NCBI GenBank assembly: GCA_951800685.1
Contig: CATOJY010000014.1
Coordinates: 1 to 64,000 of the forward strand
Direction: 5' to 3'
Origin: an uncultured Lachnospiraceae bacterium
GTDB lineage: Bacteria > Bacillota > Clostridia > Lachnospirales > Lachnospiraceae
DNA length: 64,000 bases
Shown: in pieces, positions 1 through 7,315 of the stretch
Numbering within the stretch: position 1 is the stretch's first letter
How the letters are laid out: every line of letters begins with the position of its first letter
Program-made: the position numbers and the translations under genes
The notes under the pieces: generated by a model
Told to the model about the DNA's origin: nothing
The model's input: the letters and a program-made list of their open reading frames with translations, nothing else
Database searches by the model: none

Positions 1-67
1 GATGACAAGTACACAGGGACAGAAAATTGTAACAGATACCGGATATATTGCATTGCCGGTTCCATAA
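1..67 (+). CDS. C-terminal end of a PstS-like substrate-binding protein (partial)
   Basis: Only the last 21 codons are present, in the frame starting at base 2 and ending with TAA at 65-67. The tail reads GQKIVTDTGYIALP, which resembles the C-terminus of phosphate-binding PstS proteins (GQ.IV...GY..LP). If correct, this is an exported lipoprotein feeding a phosphate ABC transporter whose other genes lie to the left. The piece is too short to exclude another family. No pst genes follow on the right, so this would be the end of its gene or a stand-alone gene. Confidence 0.45.
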   Translation, partial: MTSTQGQKIVTDTGYIALPVP

Positions 68-137
68 TTTCCAAAAGATGTAAAGAATTAAGCAATAACG
101 TTTGAATTCATGTTAAGGGAGAAGAGAGATTCCGCCG

Positions 138-183
138 CGCCATAACTATTCGCGAAACACAAGTTTAACGAATAGTTATGGCG
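138..183. repeat. 15-bp perfect inverted repeat between convergent genes
   Basis: CGCCATAACTATTCG at 138-152 is matched by its exact reverse complement at 169-183, with a 16-base loop. It sits between the end of the PstS-like gene on the plus strand and the end of the small membrane protein gene on the minus strand. No T-tract follows on either strand, so it is not a classical intrinsic terminator; it may still end or stabilise both transcripts. Confidence 0.6.
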
Positions 184-187
184 ATCA

Positions 188-439
188 TCATAACCCCGTG
201 CGTTCCCTGTAGTCCTCGGTGCTGTTATATTTCGTTACATATGTTCGGTACCCATTGTCTTTATCTAGATGTTTTGTCTGCCGCCTTTTATCAGACCGGG
301 ACTGCAGATAATTTTCATGATAATAACGTACAGTATCTATTTCGTTCATGGCATCTCTGCGTTTTTTGGAAGCATAACGCATGTAAATATAGATTGCGAT
401 GACGATAATGACAGTCAGGATCAAAGCCGCTGTTGACAT
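188..439 (-). CDS. Small single-pass membrane protein of unknown function
   Basis: An 83-residue protein with one N-terminal membrane segment (about residues 4-21, rich in Ile and Val) followed by a strongly charged, tyrosine-rich cytoplasmic tail with many Lys and Arg residues. An AAGGAA site lies just ahead of the ATG. It is the last gene in a minus-strand group after the permease and dtd, 62 bases downstream of dtd. I do not recognise the family and no function is assigned. Confidence 0.6.
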   Translation of the reverse strand: MSTAALILTVIIVIAIYIYMRYASKKRRDAMNEIDTVRYYHENYLQSRSDKRRQTKHLDKDNGYRTYVTKYNSTEDYRERTGL

Positions 440-501
440 TTTCTATTCCTTCTTTCTTACAATCAAATTTCTGGGTTCTGTAATCAATGATATCATGGTA
501 G

Positions 502-948
502 TTATAGCGCCGAAGAATCAAGCCAGATCGTAAAAGGACCATCATTTACCAGGGAAACCTGCATTGCTGCGCCAAATTGTCCATGAGCAACCTTCGGAAC
601 CTGTTCCTGACATTTTGAGAGAATATATTCATATAGGGTTTCTGCCAGGTCAGGTTTGCCTGCGTCAATAAAAGAAGGTCTGTTTCCATGGCTGCAGTCT
701 GCATATAATGTAAATTGTGAAATAATTAACAATTCACCATTGACAGAAGCAAGATTTAAATTTGTTTTATCATTTTCATCACTGAAAATGCGCATTTGGA
801 TCAGTTTATGAATCATTTTATCCGCAATTTCTTTAGTGTCTGTATTAGAAATGCCGACAAATACACAGAACCCCTGTTCAATTGCGCCAACAATATTTCC
901 TTCAATTGTTACATTAGCTTTCTTTACCCGTTGTATTAGAAATCTCAC
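502..948 (-). CDS. dtd: D-aminoacyl-tRNA deacylase
   Basis: Cytoplasmic proofreading enzyme that hydrolyses D-aminoacyl-tRNA (classically D-Tyr-tRNA), and also Gly-tRNA(Ala), releasing the tRNA. The 148-residue product has the usual family length and both signature motifs: SQFTLYAD near residue 77 and NDGPFTIW near the C-terminus. I chose the GTG start at 948 because AGGAG lies seven bases upstream and the protein then begins RFLIQRVKKA, as is standard for Dtd. The start lies 35 bases inside the end of the upstream permease gene, which suggests translational coupling. Confidence 0.92.
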   Translation of the reverse strand: MRFLIQRVKKANVTIEGNIVGAIEQGFCVFVGISNTDTKEIADKMIHKLIQMRIFSDENDKTNLNLASVNGELLIISQFTLYADCSHGNRPSFIDAGKPDLAETLYEYILSKCQEQVPKVAHGQFGAAMQVSLVNDGPFTIWLDSSAL

Positions 949-2233
949 TGCAGTTCTCCTCTTTCCTTTTCTTCTTTTTTGCAGGCACATACTTAGTAAA
1001 AGTTTTTTGCTCGTTAATCTGCCCTACAGTCATATAAGGCTGTAAGTCTGTAGGAAGTTCTTTCCTGCGGAGCATATTATTAATGACAGATTTGACGCCT
1101 GCATAAAATACGGCAAAGATCGGCACGCCAACAACCATACCAGGAACGCCGAACAACCCTCCAAATATGGTAATAGAAAAGATAACCCAGAAACCGGATA
1201 ATCCTGTGGAATCCCCCAGAATCTTCGGGCCCAGGATGTTGCCATCAAACTGTTGGATGACCAGAATCAGTATGATAAAATAGAGTGCCTGCAGAGGATC
1301 CACCATCAAAACAAGCAAGGCACTGGGAACGCCGCCGATCCAGGGACCAAAAAATGGAATGACATTCGTCACACCGATAATCACGCTCACAAGGATGGCG
1401 TACGGTGTGCCGATAATACTGGTACAGATAAAGCAAATGATACCGATAATAATAGAATCCACGATCTTGCCGCCAATAAATCCAATAAAAGTGTCATGGA
1501 TAAAACGAAAATTGGAGATCACTTCATTGCCGGCCTTTCGGTCAAACAAGGCATACACAATTTTCTTCGCCTGTCCTGCAAACTTTTCTTTACTGCCCAG
1601 GACATAAATTGAAATGATAAATCCTATGATAAAATTCCACAATGCCTTAAGTATACTCAATACACTCAAGGACAGCGTCTTAACTAAGGAATTGATATTT
1701 GGAAGAATGTTGGTGTTAAAGTAGTCCAGCAGCTTAGGAGAATACTGAACCAGAAGATCATTGACCGTCTGCTCAAGGTCTGGATTATTCTTCATGAGTC
1801 CCAGTGCCCAATGGTTGAGGTTGTTAATATAGATAGGGAACTGGAAAATAATGCTTTGGATGCTGCGGACAACTTCGGGGATAATCAAGCCAAAAAACTC
1901 ATACATCACGATTAAGATCAGGATAACAGTCACAAGAATAGAGATGACACGTATTCTCCGTTCGCTTTTGGCATTCGCTGGCAGCTTCATCTTTCTGTAA
2001 AGGGGTACAATTGCTTTTTTTTCAATTTTATTTAAGACAGGGGTCATCAGATAGGCAAGCACGAAACCGTCAATGATTGGCATAGCGATTCCGATCACTG
2101 TCCGTATTCCACTGGAGAAACTGGATCTGTGAAACAGAATGTAATAAAACAAGATACATGCTGCGATCACTAGAAATGCCGTAATACCCCAACAAAAATA
2201 CTTCTTATCAATTTTAAATTTCATAGCTGCCAC
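914..2233 (-). CDS. AI-2E family transporter (PerM/UPF0118 permease)
   Basis: Integral membrane protein of 439 residues with about eight hydrophobic segments: two near the N-terminus, one near residue 110, one near residue 200 and a tight C-terminal cluster. The C-terminal region contains the family pattern of long hydrophobic stretches with conserved Gly and Pro (NVIPFFGPWIGG, FVGIPGMVVGVP-like). The family includes TqsA and Na+/H+ antiporters, so the substrate is open. The start is either GTG at 2233, four bases after AGGAG, or ATG at 2224. The C-terminal tail is very basic (KKKKRK). It precedes dtd and overlaps it. Confidence 0.85.
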   Translation of the reverse strand: MAAMKFKIDKKYFCWGITAFLVIAACILFYYILFHRSSFSSGIRTVIGIAMPIIDGFVLAYLMTPVLNKIEKKAIVPLYRKMKLPANAKSERRIRVISILVTVILILIVMYEFFGLIIPEVVRSIQSIIFQFPIYINNLNHWALGLMKNNPDLEQTVNDLLVQYSPKLLDYFNTNILPNINSLVKTLSLSVLSILKALWNFIIGFIISIYVLGSKEKFAGQAKKIVYALFDRKAGNEVISNFRFIHDTFIGFIGGKIVDSIIIGIICFICTSIIGTPYAILVSVIIGVTNVIPFFGPWIGGVPSALLVLMVDPLQALYFIILILVIQQFDGNILGPKILGDSTGLSGFWVIFSITIFGGLFGVPGMVVGVPIFAVFYAGVKSVINNMLRRKELPTDLQPYMTVGQINEQKTFTKYVPAKKKKRKEENCSEISNTTGKES

Positions 2234-2320
2234 TACACTCCTACTGTCAGAATAAGATATCTCTAGTATACCATTTTTTTCATAAACTGTATTAGATTTT
2301 ATAAAAAATTAATGTCATCT

Positions 2321-2340
2321 GAACAAATATTCTGTATAAT
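2321..2340 (+). promoter_or_regulatory. Candidate LexA box overlapping the ttcA-xer -10 region
   Basis: GAACAAATATTC at 2321-2332 matches the Firmicute SOS operator form GAAC-N4-GTTC except for A in place of the central-right G. The same ATTC variant occurs in a box upstream of lexA in this window. It is followed two bases later by TATAAT at 2335-2340, a strong -10 for the ttcA-xer operon, so bound LexA would block RNA polymerase. The site also lies 88 bases upstream of the divergent permease. Confidence 0.5.
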
Positions 2341-2438
2341 AGAGCTGTCGGTGTTTGCCCTTACAAAGGACAAATTGTTGAAGATACTGTAATACTGTAC
2401 AGTCAGCAAATAGAACGGAATATGAATGAGGAAATACA

Positions 2439-3155
2439 ATGAAATTACAGCAAGTATACAGTCTTACACGGAAAGCTATAGATGATTATCATATGATCCA
2501 GCCAGGGGATCATATCGCTGTCGGTATCTCTGGAGGCAAAGACAGTCTTACACTGCTTTATGCTCTGCAGGGATTGCGCCGGTTCTATCCGCATCCTTTT
2601 ACACTTTGTGCGGTGACAATAGATTTGGGATTTGATAATCTGAATCTTGATAGGATCAAAACGCTGTGTGATTCTCTTGAGGTCCCCTATCATATTGTCA
2701 AAACTGATATCGGCAAGATCATATTTGAGGACCGCAGGGAGAGCAATCCCTGTTCCCTATGTGCAAAGATGAGGAAAGGTGCTTTAAATGATGCGATGAA
2801 AGAAAACGGATGTAATAAAGTGGCCTATGCACATCACAAAGATGATGTGGTGGAAACGATGATGATGTCTCTGGTGTATGAAGGGCGTTTTCATACCTTT
2901 CGGCCAGTCACCTATTTAGATCGTACTGACCTGACAGTCATACGGCCTTTGATCTATATGAAGGAAGCAGACGTCATAGGATTTGTCAATCAATATGAAG
3001 TACCTGTTGTAAAAAGTCCCTGTCCCGCAGATGGGCATACCAAGCGGGAATATATCAAAAATCTCCTGCGTGAGATCAACCGGGAAACGCCTGGGGTAAA
3101 AGAAAGAATGTTTACAGCAATCCAAAACGGTAATCTAGAAGGATGGAACCTATAA
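2439..3155 (+). CDS. ttcA: TtcA-family tRNA 2-thiocytidine synthetase
   Basis: PP-loop ATPase of 238 residues predicted to adenylate and thiolate cytidine in tRNA, using an iron-sulfur cluster. The nucleotide-binding motif SGGKDS is at residues 31-36. A CxxC pair (CSLC) lies near residue 105, and a third cysteine follows in SPCPADG near residue 200, matching the three cluster ligands of TtcA. Firmicute members of this family are often called only TtcA-like, so position 32 of tRNA is inference. It is the first gene of a two-gene unit; its stop codon overlaps the next start. Confidence 0.82.
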   Translation: MKLQQVYSLTRKAIDDYHMIQPGDHIAVGISGGKDSLTLLYALQGLRRFYPHPFTLCAVTIDLGFDNLNLDRIKTLCDSLEVPYHIVKTDIGKIIFEDRRESNPCSLCAKMRKGALNDAMKENGCNKVAYAHHKDDVVETMMMSLVYEGRFHTFRPVTYLDRTDLTVIRPLIYMKEADVIGFVNQYEVPVVKSPCPADGHTKREYIKNLLREINRETPGVKERMFTAIQNGNLEGWNL

Positions 3156-4228
3156 TGGACCCTAAAAAAACAAATTATCATGCACAGCAAAATATTGATC
3201 AGATAGAGAAAATGCGCGAAGTGCTGGAAAATCTTCCGCCTTTCTGCAAGCAGTTCTTTCGTGGAATCAGTGATACTACCTCGGAGAGAACACGGCTTGC
3301 CTATGCTTATGATATCCGGGTTTTCTTTGAATATCTGCATGATTGTAATAAAAGCCTGCAACATATGGAGATCCGGCAGTTCCCCCTGTCTGTCTTAGAA
3401 CAGCTTACAAGGGAGGATATCGAAGAGTATATGGAATACCTGGGCTATTATAAGAAAGATGATAAAGAATATACGAATGATGAGAGAGGCAAAAAGAGAA
3501 AGCTGGCCTCACTTAGGAGTTTCTATAACTATTATTACCAGGCGGAACTGATCGAAAAGAATCCGGCAGTGCTTGTTCCTATGCCGAAACTTCATGAGAA
3601 AGAGATCATACGGTTAGATCCGGCGGAGGTAGCGATTCTCCTAGATCAGGTAGAGGATGGTACTGGGCTTACAACAGCCCAGAAGCGCTGCCACCAGGTG
3701 ACAAAGGGAAGGGATGTTGCCTTGCTCACGCTGCTGCTTGGAACAGGCATCCGTGTTTCTGAATGTGTTGGGCTTGATATTGAGGATGTTGATTTCAGAA
3801 ATAACGGTATCAGGATCATCCGTAAAGGCGGTTATGAAGCAGTGGTCTACTTCGGGGAAGAGGTCGAAAAGGCGCTTCGGGATTACCTGGAAGTGCGGCA
3901 TCATATGATCCCACAGTCTGGACACGAAAATGCGCTGTTTCTGTCTATGCAGAATAAAAGAATATCAGTGCGTGCGGTAGAAAATATGGTCAAGAAATAT
4001 TCTGCTACCGTCACAAGTCTAAAAAAAATCACACCGCATAAACTCAGGAGTACTTATGGCACTACTCTCTATAAGGAAACGGGTGATATCTATCTGGTGG
4101 CGGATGTTTTGGGGCATAAAGATGTCAATACAACCAGAAAACATTATGCTGCTTTAGAGGATGACAGACGTCGCTATGCTGCCCGGCAAGTTCGGTTAAG
4201 GGAAGATCTTCCAGGGAAATCCAATTAA
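3155..4228 (+). CDS. Tyrosine recombinase/integrase, XerC-like
   Basis: Site-specific recombinase of 357 residues. The N-terminal SAM-like DNA-binding domain covers about residues 1-150 and the catalytic domain the rest. All active-site residues are visible: Arg in GTGIRVSE, Lys in IIRKGGYE, HxxR in PHKLRST, the second His in LGHKDVNTT and the Tyr nucleophile in RKHYAAL. Start ATG at 3155 overlaps the ttcA stop (TAATG) and has AAGGA 11 bases upstream; the in-frame ATG at 3143 is too close to that site. It is about 50 residues longer than typical XerC/XerD. No phage genes surround it, so a role in chromosome dimer resolution is possible. Confidence 0.88.
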   Translation: MDPKKTNYHAQQNIDQIEKMREVLENLPPFCKQFFRGISDTTSERTRLAYAYDIRVFFEYLHDCNKSLQHMEIRQFPLSVLEQLTREDIEEYMEYLGYYKKDDKEYTNDERGKKRKLASLRSFYNYYYQAELIEKNPAVLVPMPKLHEKEIIRLDPAEVAILLDQVEDGTGLTTAQKRCHQVTKGRDVALLTLLLGTGIRVSECVGLDIEDVDFRNNGIRIIRKGGYEAVVYFGEEVEKALRDYLEVRHHMIPQSGHENALFLSMQNKRISVRAVENMVKKYSATVTSLKKITPHKLRSTYGTTLYKETGDIYLVADVLGHKDVNTTRKHYAALEDDRRRYAARQVRLREDLPGKSN

Positions 4229-4260
4229 GGGAAATTATGTCTTATCGGAATTGTATCCTA

Positions 4261-4710
4261 TCAGGGAGCATAATAAGGAATAATCAAATATTCTCCGTAA
4301 TGGATCGCGTCACCAGACATAGCATTTGTGTTCTTGATCTCAGCAATATAGTCTGTGATCGATGTATAATGCTCTTCATCCATATACTCTGTGGCGATTG
4401 ACCATAACGTATCTTTATTGGAAACGGCAATGCTCTTATAGCATTTATAGGAGGTGACTGGCTCATTCTTGGCATTTGAACGGAATGTGCTTAGCGTAAA
4501 GGAACAAGTAATAATGAGACAAAATGTTATGAGAAACAGAAGAAAATGCTGCCTCATCTCCTGCTGCCTCCGAATGCGGTTTCTAACAATCCTGTGCTCT
4601 CTCCTTTGATTTATAATGTCTATTCTTTCTGTATGTTTGGGATGGCTGTTCTTCCCTGTTGAAGTTCTTTCTGTTACCAGCGTGTCGTAATAAATTCTTT
4701 CTGCATACAT
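4261..4710 (-). CDS. LysM-domain protein, YneA-like cell-division inhibitor candidate
   Basis: A 149-residue protein with a basic N-terminal region (about 50 residues), one membrane segment (about 54-72, LFLITFCLIITCSF) and a C-terminal LysM domain (about 92-147; KDTLWSIATEY and YLIIP are typical). In Bacillus, yneA has this architecture, is divergent from lexA and halts division during the SOS response. Here too the gene is divergent from lexA and the shared intergenic region holds four LexA boxes. The N-terminal cytoplasmic part is longer than in B. subtilis YneA, so equivalence is likely but not proven. Confidence 0.78.
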   Translation of the reverse strand: MYAERIYYDTLVTERTSTGKNSHPKHTERIDIINQRREHRIVRNRIRRQQEMRQHFLLFLITFCLIITCSFTLSTFRSNAKNEPVTSYKCYKSIAVSNKDTLWSIATEYMDEEHYTSITDYIAEIKNTNAMSGDAIHYGEYLIIPYYAP

Positions 4711-4835
4711 ATTCTCTCACCATCTTCCTTCCCCAATACAATATTTATTATCCAGTAAAAGTTCTCTTATATTTAAAAAATGAGTAGTTTACTAGAATCT
4801 TCATGGAGACTTATCTGGAAGTCTCACCATTATCA

Positions 4836-4860
4836 GAACAAATGTTGGGAACAAATGTTC
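4836..4860. promoter_or_regulatory. Tandem LexA boxes next to the yneA-like gene
   Basis: Two sites sit 13 bases apart: GAACAAATGTTG at 4836-4847 (one mismatch in the right half) and GAACAAATGTTC at 4849-4860, a perfect GAAC-N4-GTTC palindrome. On the minus strand a GATAAT-like -10 follows directly, so LexA here would cover the promoter of the yneA-like gene. Head-to-tail spacing of 13 bases places the dimers closely packed. Confidence 0.82.
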
Positions 4861-4878
4861 TTTCTGGGATTATTATAT

Positions 4879-4892
4879 CGAACATATTTTCG
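4879..4892. promoter_or_regulatory. LexA box (central)
   Basis: CGAACATATTTTCG at 4879-4892 matches the consensus CGAAC-N4-GTTCG with one change (T for G). It lies in the middle of the divergent region, 31 bases from the tandem pair and 40 from the fourth box. Confidence 0.75.
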
Positions 4893-4918
4893 CTTGTCAA
4901 TACTTTGTGGAAAAATAT

Positions 4919-4932
4919 CGAACAGATATTCT
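4919..4932. promoter_or_regulatory. LexA box next to the lexA promoter
   Basis: CGAACAGATATTCT at 4919-4932 keeps the CGAAC half-site and has ATTC in the second half. It ends 11 bases before the lexA -35 element at 4943, a position suited to autorepression by LexA. Confidence 0.72.
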
Positions 4933-4942
4933 GAATATATGT

Positions 4943-4971
4943 TTGCTTTTTAGTCTTTCTTATGGTATGAT
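4943..4971 (+). promoter_or_regulatory. Predicted lexA promoter
   Basis: TTGCTT at 4943-4948 and TATGAT at 4966-4971 are separated by 17 bases, a good sigma-A type promoter. Transcription would start near 4978 and give a leader of about 178 bases. Confidence 0.55.
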
Positions 4972-5155
4972 TAAAATAATCATTTTATTTGAAACAGAGA
5001 AAGCAGCGCCTATTTTCGTTATAGAAGGTAGTATAGGTTGAGAAATCAGAGATTTTTCAGTTTTCCATTTGAGCAGTATTGCAAGCAGGCTTGCGACATG
5101 CATGGGATTAGATTAGGATTAATTATTAGGAAGTGAAAGGATAAGGTTATTGCAT

Positions 5156-5773
5156 ATGGGATATGGTAAGATCACTGCTAAACAACAGGAAATATTAAAT
5201 TATATTAAAGACGAAATTTTGAAAAGAGGTTATCCACCTGCAGTCCGTGAGATTTGTGAGGCAGTTCATTTGAAATCTACCTCTTCTGTCCACTCTCATC
5301 TGGAGACTTTGGAGAAGAATGGCTATATCAAACGTGATCCTACGAAACCACGTGCGATTGAGATCTGTGATGATAATTTTCAGATGGTTCGTACAGAGAT
5401 GGTTTCCATTCCTGTAATTGGGCAGGTAGCCGCTGGACAGCCTATTTTGGCGGAGGAGAATATCGAAAGTTATTTCCCGATTCCAGCGGATTTTGTGCCA
5501 AATGGGGAGTCTTTTGCGTTGAAGGTGAAAGGGGATTCTATGATCAACGCAGGTATTTTCAGCGGTGATCAGATTTTTGTACGAAGCTGTCAGACGGCTA
5601 ATAACGGCGATACGGTTGTTGCGTTGATTGACGACTCGGCTACTGTCAAGACATTTTATAAAGAAGATGGACATATTCGGCTGCAGCCGGAGAATGATTC
5701 GATGGATCCGATCATTGTGGAGGATTGTCAGATTTTGGGCAAGGTTTTTGGTGTTTTCCGGTTATTCAGATAA
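5156..5773 (+). CDS. lexA: SOS transcriptional repressor LexA
   Basis: Repressor of 205 residues. The N-terminal winged helix-turn-helix (about 1-65) is followed by the autocleavage site Ala-Gly in VAAGQPIL and an S24 peptidase-like C-terminal domain with the catalytic Ser in KGDSMI and Lys in SATVKTF. DNA damage and RecA trigger self-cleavage. I chose ATG 5156, giving MGYGKI as in other clostridial LexA proteins; a TTG two codons upstream (5150) also has a plausible AAGGA site. The gene has four LexA boxes upstream and an intrinsic terminator directly after it, so it is monocistronic. Confidence 0.96.
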   Translation: MGYGKITAKQQEILNYIKDEILKRGYPPAVREICEAVHLKSTSSVHSHLETLEKNGYIKRDPTKPRAIEICDDNFQMVRTEMVSIPVIGQVAAGQPILAEENIESYFPIPADFVPNGESFALKVKGDSMINAGIFSGDQIFVRSCQTANNGDTVVALIDDSATVKTFYKEDGHIRLQPENDSMDPIIVEDCQILGKVFGVFRLFR

Positions 5774-5885
5774 CAGAAAAACTTCTTGCAAGACGATCGA
5801 TCTCATGCATAAAAATTTGGAAAAAAATCATAATATATATGTTTGTTTATTTTTCCAGCATAGTGTTTCTCTATCATGACATAAT

Positions 5886-5926
5886 AATAGTAACTGTTTA
5901 GTCAATCTATACAGTTACTATTTTTT
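5886..5926 (+). terminator. Intrinsic terminator after lexA
   Basis: AATAGTAACTGT at 5886-5897 pairs perfectly with 5911-5922 (12 bp, 13-base loop), and the run of Ts extends to 5926. It sits about 110 bases after the lexA stop and just before the DUF378 gene. Confidence 0.85.
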
Positions 5927-5949
5927 CTTTCAGATTGGAGGGGGAAACC

Positions 5950-6171
5950 ATGAAAAATAGAGGATTAGACTGCCTGGCACTGACAATTGCCATCATTGGT
6001 GCGATCAACTGGGGACTGATCGGTCTTTTCAGTTTTGACCTCGTTGCCTTTGTTTTTGGTAATATGTCTTGGCTTTCAAGGATTATCTATGGCCTTGTAG
6101 GTATTGCAGGTCTTTATATCATTACGTTCTATATGTATGCAGGCGGTGAGATCAGGGAAGCCGAATCATAG
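5950..6171 (+). CDS. DUF378 family small membrane protein (YuzA-like)
   Basis: A 73-residue protein with two membrane segments (about residues 6-30 and 37-60) and the DUF378 hallmark AINWGLIGLF. The function is unknown across the family. The start is ATG 5950 because GGAGGGGG lies just upstream; the in-frame TTG at 5935 is part of that site. The gene stands alone between two strong terminators and must have its own promoter in the short gap after the lexA terminator, or depend on readthrough. Confidence 0.85.
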   Translation: MKNRGLDCLALTIAIIGAINWGLIGLFSFDLVAFVFGNMSWLSRIIYGLVGIAGLYIITFYMYAGGEIREAES

Positions 6172-6271
6172 AAGTTTATGGATGCATGGCAGACAACAGG
6201 AAATGGAGTCGTTAAGCGGTCTGGATTATTAACGATGGATCCTATATGGTAAACGGAGACGGGTTTGAGCG

Positions 6272-6324
6272 AATCATAAAAAGAACCAGCATAATGTGAA
6301 ATTATGCCGGTTCTTTTTATGATT
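6272..6324. terminator. Bidirectional terminator between DUF378 gene and rsfS
   Basis: A 24-base arm at 6272-6295 pairs with 6301-6324 with a single A-C mismatch and a five-base loop. Both strands have T-rich outer arms (TTTTTATGATTTTTATT on plus). It serves two convergent transcripts: the DUF378 gene and the rplU-to-rsfS operon. Confidence 0.88.
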
Positions 6325-6338
6325 TTTATTAGAATTTA

Positions 6339-6686
6339 TTAGAGAGTGTCATTTTCGACCAGTCTCCCATCTCTCCAGATCCGTTCCAGATCATAAAACA
6401 GACGGTTCTCTTTATCGAAGATGTGAATGATCACATCATGAAAATCAAGGAGTACCCAGTTTGCATTTTGATACCCTTCGATTTGTCTGAGAGTTACACC
6501 AGCTTTTCCAAGAGTTTCTTCCACATGGTCAGAAAGTGCCTGGATCTGGCTGTGGTTTGTACCGTTCGCTATGATAAAATAGTCGGCGATCACAGAAACC
6601 TCGCTGATATCGATGGTCTTGATCTCTTCTGCTTTCTTATCTTCTAATGCCTGTATGGCCAGTTTTGCAATTTCTTTACTGTTCAT
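6339..6686 (-). CDS. rsfS: Ribosomal silencing factor RsfS
   Basis: A 115-residue DUF143 protein that binds L14 (uL14) on the 50S subunit and blocks subunit joining in starvation. The family core ADYFIIANGTNHSQ is near residue 31 and the nucleotidyltransferase-like end WVLLDFHDVIIHIF is intact. The start at 6686 gives the family N-terminus MNSKEIAKLA, with AAAGGA ten bases upstream. The start overlaps the yqeK stop by four bases (ATGA). It is the last gene of the operon, followed by the terminator at 6272-6324. Confidence 0.94.
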   Translation of the reverse strand: MNSKEIAKLAIQALEDKKAEEIKTIDISEVSVIADYFIIANGTNHSQIQALSDHVEETLGKAGVTLRQIEGYQNANWVLLDFHDVIIHIFDKENRLFYDLERIWRDGRLVENDTL

Positions 6687-7315
6687 AGACTGCCATTCCT
6701 TTCTGTCATTTCTCCGGGTGGATTTTGACAATAATAATCGTAGGTTTGTCTGGTCATCATGTCGATCTTGCCGCCTTTGCGGGCCAGGTAATCCAGAGTA
6801 TCGCTCAAAATCTTGCACAATGTTTCGTTGAGATCCTGATAAGCCATCCTCCGTACTTCTTGAAGATTTTGGATATCAGCATAAGTTCTTTTGGCGCGCT
6901 CCCGTCCGGGTTCAATATAGTCTGCAATATAAATAATCTTTTCCAGAGGACTCATATGAGGCCGGCCTGTGGTATGGTAGCTGATTGCCAGTAAAATTTC
7001 TTCGTCGGTGATTCCATATTTCTTTCGTGCAAGGCAGCTTCCAGCTTTTGCATGAAGCAGAGGGGAATGGTCTGCTGTCTCAATCTCCGACAGCGTGATC
7101 TTGTTCTTCCTGCACAGGGAAATCTGCTTGTGATGACTCATACATTTGGCACAATCATGCAGCATACCGGCGATCAAAGCTTTATTCACATCAACACCGT
7201 GCACCATAGCCAGATTGGCCGCTGTATAAGCAACTCCCAAGGTATGTTCAAATCGTTTGCGCTCCAATGCCTGTTCCATTTCTTTTCTGAGTTTAGCAAG
7301 ATTAGTCGTTTTCAT
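6683..7315 (-). CDS. yqeK: HD-domain symmetrical Ap4A hydrolase YqeK
   Basis: A 210-residue HD-superfamily metal enzyme; relatives split diadenosine tetraphosphate symmetrically into two ADP. Metal ligands are visible in FEHTLGV, GMLHDCAK, the HTTG loop near residue 115 and KIIYIADYIEPGR. It overlaps nadD upstream and rsfS downstream by four bases each, giving the usual nadD-yqeK-rsfS order. Confidence 0.92.
   Translation of the reverse strand: MKTTNLAKLRKEMEQALERKRFEHTLGVAYTAANLAMVHGVDVNKALIAGMLHDCAKCMSHHKQISLCRKNKITLSEIETADHSPLLHAKAGSCLARKKYGITDEEILLAISYHTTGRPHMSPLEKIIYIADYIEPGRERAKRTYADIQNLQEVRRMAYQDLNETLCKILSDTLDYLARKGGKIDMMTRQTYDYYCQNPPGEMTERNGSL

Larger units (their letters stand above)
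4711..5155. other. Long regulatory intergenic region between yneA-like gene and lexA
   Basis: This 445-base gap has no coding region. It contains four GAAC-N4-TTC type LexA boxes (listed separately), a lexA promoter at 4943-4971 and a lexA leader of about 178 bases. The leader contains a small perfect hairpin, GCAAGC-AG-GCTTGC, at 5081-5094. No T-tract follows it. Confidence 0.7.

Noticed and set aside
5195-5674. Minus-strand open frame opposite lexA
   Set aside because: Shadow of lexA; no plausible ribosome binding site and unlike any known protein.
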